A stretch of 64,000 bases of DNA, taken from assembly GCA_900315925.1 (NCBI GenBank), contig ONAV01000004.1:1-64000 (forward strand), given 5' to 3'. Shown here piece after piece: positions 62,920 to 64,000 of the stretch. This stretch comes from an uncultured Selenomonadales bacterium (lineage in GTDB: Bacteria; Bacillota; Negativicutes; Acidaminococcales; Acidaminococcaceae). The notes under the pieces were generated by a model that was not told where the DNA came from, searched no databases, and saw only the letters and a program-made list of their open reading frames with translations. The stretch's first letter is position 1, and each line of letters starts with the position of its first letter. Made by a program: the position numbers and the translations under genes.

Positions 62920-64000
62920 TTATTGTTCTTCAATCTTAAACTTTTTCCATAAAATTCCCAAATCATTAAGCGAGCCAAAATCCTTTATAGACAGCCCATT
63001 GTGATCTATTGTAAAACGTATCCTGAGCAAATTACTGTTAATAACAGCTGCCGGTATTCTAAACGAAAAATCATAGTTCTTGTTATCAAACAAGACATCA
63101 GTAATATAAACATCATTAACATAAAACTTAGCCGTTCTGTACGGCAAATTTGATATATACGAATCAGCGGTAAAGCTGAAAACCAAGTCCGTATCTTTTT
63201 GATAATTACTTAAATTAAACTGTAAGGTGGACTCCGCCCCCACCGACCAACTACCTTTGGGTTCCGATTTTTCCATCCAACCGGTACCCTGGAACATCTC
63301 AAAATTCGGATTCTTATCAGTACAATCTATTTCTTCTCCCAGCGAATAAACTCTTCCCTGATTTTTATACCAACTTCCCAATGTTTCTTTTTTCTTCCAA
63401 GAATTTAAATCTTTGGCATTGCCAACGATTTCATATTCAACAAAATCTCTTTCCTGTTGTAAATAGTACTTTCTGACCGGCAAAGAGAAATTCCTTTGAT
63501 TTCCTTTCTCATTATCATCAAATCGTTGAAAAAGCATCGGAAGGAATTCCGAATACGAAATAGATTCATCAGATACTTTTATATCAGTCATCTGACTGCC
63601 CGGTTGCTTCATGCAAAGTAACGGCCGACTTCCAGGTTGGTTAAAATCCCCATGATCCGCCATAATCACAAATGTACTGTCGTCAAATATTCCCTTTTCT
63701 TTCATTTGGTGTATATACTCAATAACAATCTTCATAACACCGACAGATTGTTCATAACGATTTAAGTTATTCTTCTCGTGAAGCCCGAACTCCATATTAC
63801 GATTGTAAATATATGGATAATGTGCGCCTGATAAGTGATAAAAACGAAAACAATTCTTATTATCAGTATAAGTTAAACCTTTCTTTAATTCAGAGTAAAA
63901 ATCCCCGTCATTTACTTCATATATTTGAACTTTTCGATTTTTCAATAGGCTTGCCTTACCATTTGGATCATATAGATAAAACAATTGCTTAAGATAATGC
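62920..64000 (-). CDS. Sulfatase/phosphotransferase paralogue, 5' part beyond the window
   Basis: The frame is open to the window edge; about 360 C-terminal residues are seen. It aligns with the C-terminal half of the fusion protein downstream: HYLKQLFYLYDPNGK corresponds to its HCLKRIYYRYNPG, then FYHLSGAHYPYIYN with the metal His, FVIMADHGDFNQPGSRPLL, and a C-terminal beta domain (RTAKFYVNDVYITDVLF, LLRIRFTIDHNG) that may bind sugar. Whether it also carries a YidC-like start cannot be seen. It is 20 bp upstream of the fusion gene. Confidence 0.75.
   Translation of the reverse strand, partial: HYLKQLFYLYDPNGKASLLKNRKVQIYEVNDGDFYSELKKGLTYTDNKNCFRFYHLSGAHYPYIYNRNMEFGLHEKNNLNRYEQSVGVMKIVIEYIHQMKEKGIFDDSTFVIMADHGDFNQPGSRPLLCMKQPGSQMTDIKVSDESISYSEFLPMLFQRFDDNEKGNQRNFSLPVRKYYLQQERDFVEYEIVGNAKDLNSWKKKETLGSWYKNQGRVYSLGEEIDCTDKNPNFEMFQGTGWMEKSEPKGSWSVGAESTLQFNLSNYQKDTDLVFSFTADSYISNLPYRTAKFYVNDVYITDVLFDNKNYDFSFRIPAAVINSNLLRIRFTIDHNGLSIKDFGSLNDLGILWKKFKIEEQ

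Overview
The window reads as chromosomal DNA of a diderm Firmicute of class Negativicutes, most likely the Acidaminococcaceae (inference; no rRNA or marker tree was available). Firmicute traits are GGAGG ribosome sites, HrcA/CIRCE control of groESL, a GerMN lipoprotein and an acpS-nnrDE neighbourhood. Diderm traits are a CpaC-type secretin and a complete Tad/Flp pilus locus. Almost every gene is on the minus strand. I see no rRNA, tRNA, CRISPR array, transposase or prophage.

Layout. 0.3-7.2 kb: a PurF-like protein without the catalytic Cys, then a minus-strand operon coding an EamA transporter, a circularly permuted ATP-grasp, an alpha-E protein, a transglutaminase-like protease and two M14 aspartoacylase-like proteins, the last with two active-site residues changed. 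7.3-12.6 kb: a secreted protein, a zinc-ribbon protein, a fic / small ORF / metallo-beta-lactamase operon, a TIGR04076 protein and a NYN-domain protein. 13-24 kb: housekeeping genes (UxaA-family dehydratase, guaA, a LuxR-type regulator, groEL-groES, tsaE-tsaB-rimI-tsaD with rimI broken, a GerMN lipoprotein, a cell-wall amidase). 24.3-34.9 kb: nnrDE, acpS, an Ala/Glu-rich protein, a damaged clpB, an RMD1/DUF155 protein, a CYTH-CHAD protein and a TVP38-type membrane protein, interspersed with palindromic repeats. 35-38 kb: an accessory patch with HigBA, the remnant of a type III (RNA-antitoxin) toxin system and an AAA/DUF4143 ATPase. 38-53 kb: the Tad pilus locus, ending in two unusually large Flp-type pilins. 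53-64 kb: an AT-rich envelope-glycan locus with three DUF6056 membrane proteins, a polyprenyl-phosphate glycosyltransferase, a YfhO/PTPS-related membrane protein, a YidC/Oxa1-sulfatase fusion and a second sulfatase cut by the window edge.

Most notable: (1) the 912-residue YidC/Oxa1-sulfatase fusion whose insertase domain has Phe at the conserved groove Arg; (2) a clpB with no start codon, an internal deletion and a frameshift, whose probable promoter plus CIRCE sits 1.5 kb upstream on the same strand behind an inserted gene; (3) a type III toxin-antitoxin remnant with a pseudoknot-forming RNA unit; (4) six copies of a 166-238 bp palindromic repeat, five of them 12-40 bp after stop codons; (5) two paralogous Flp-type pilins of 276 and 322 residues; (6) the ATP-grasp / alpha-E / transglutaminase / M14 operon.
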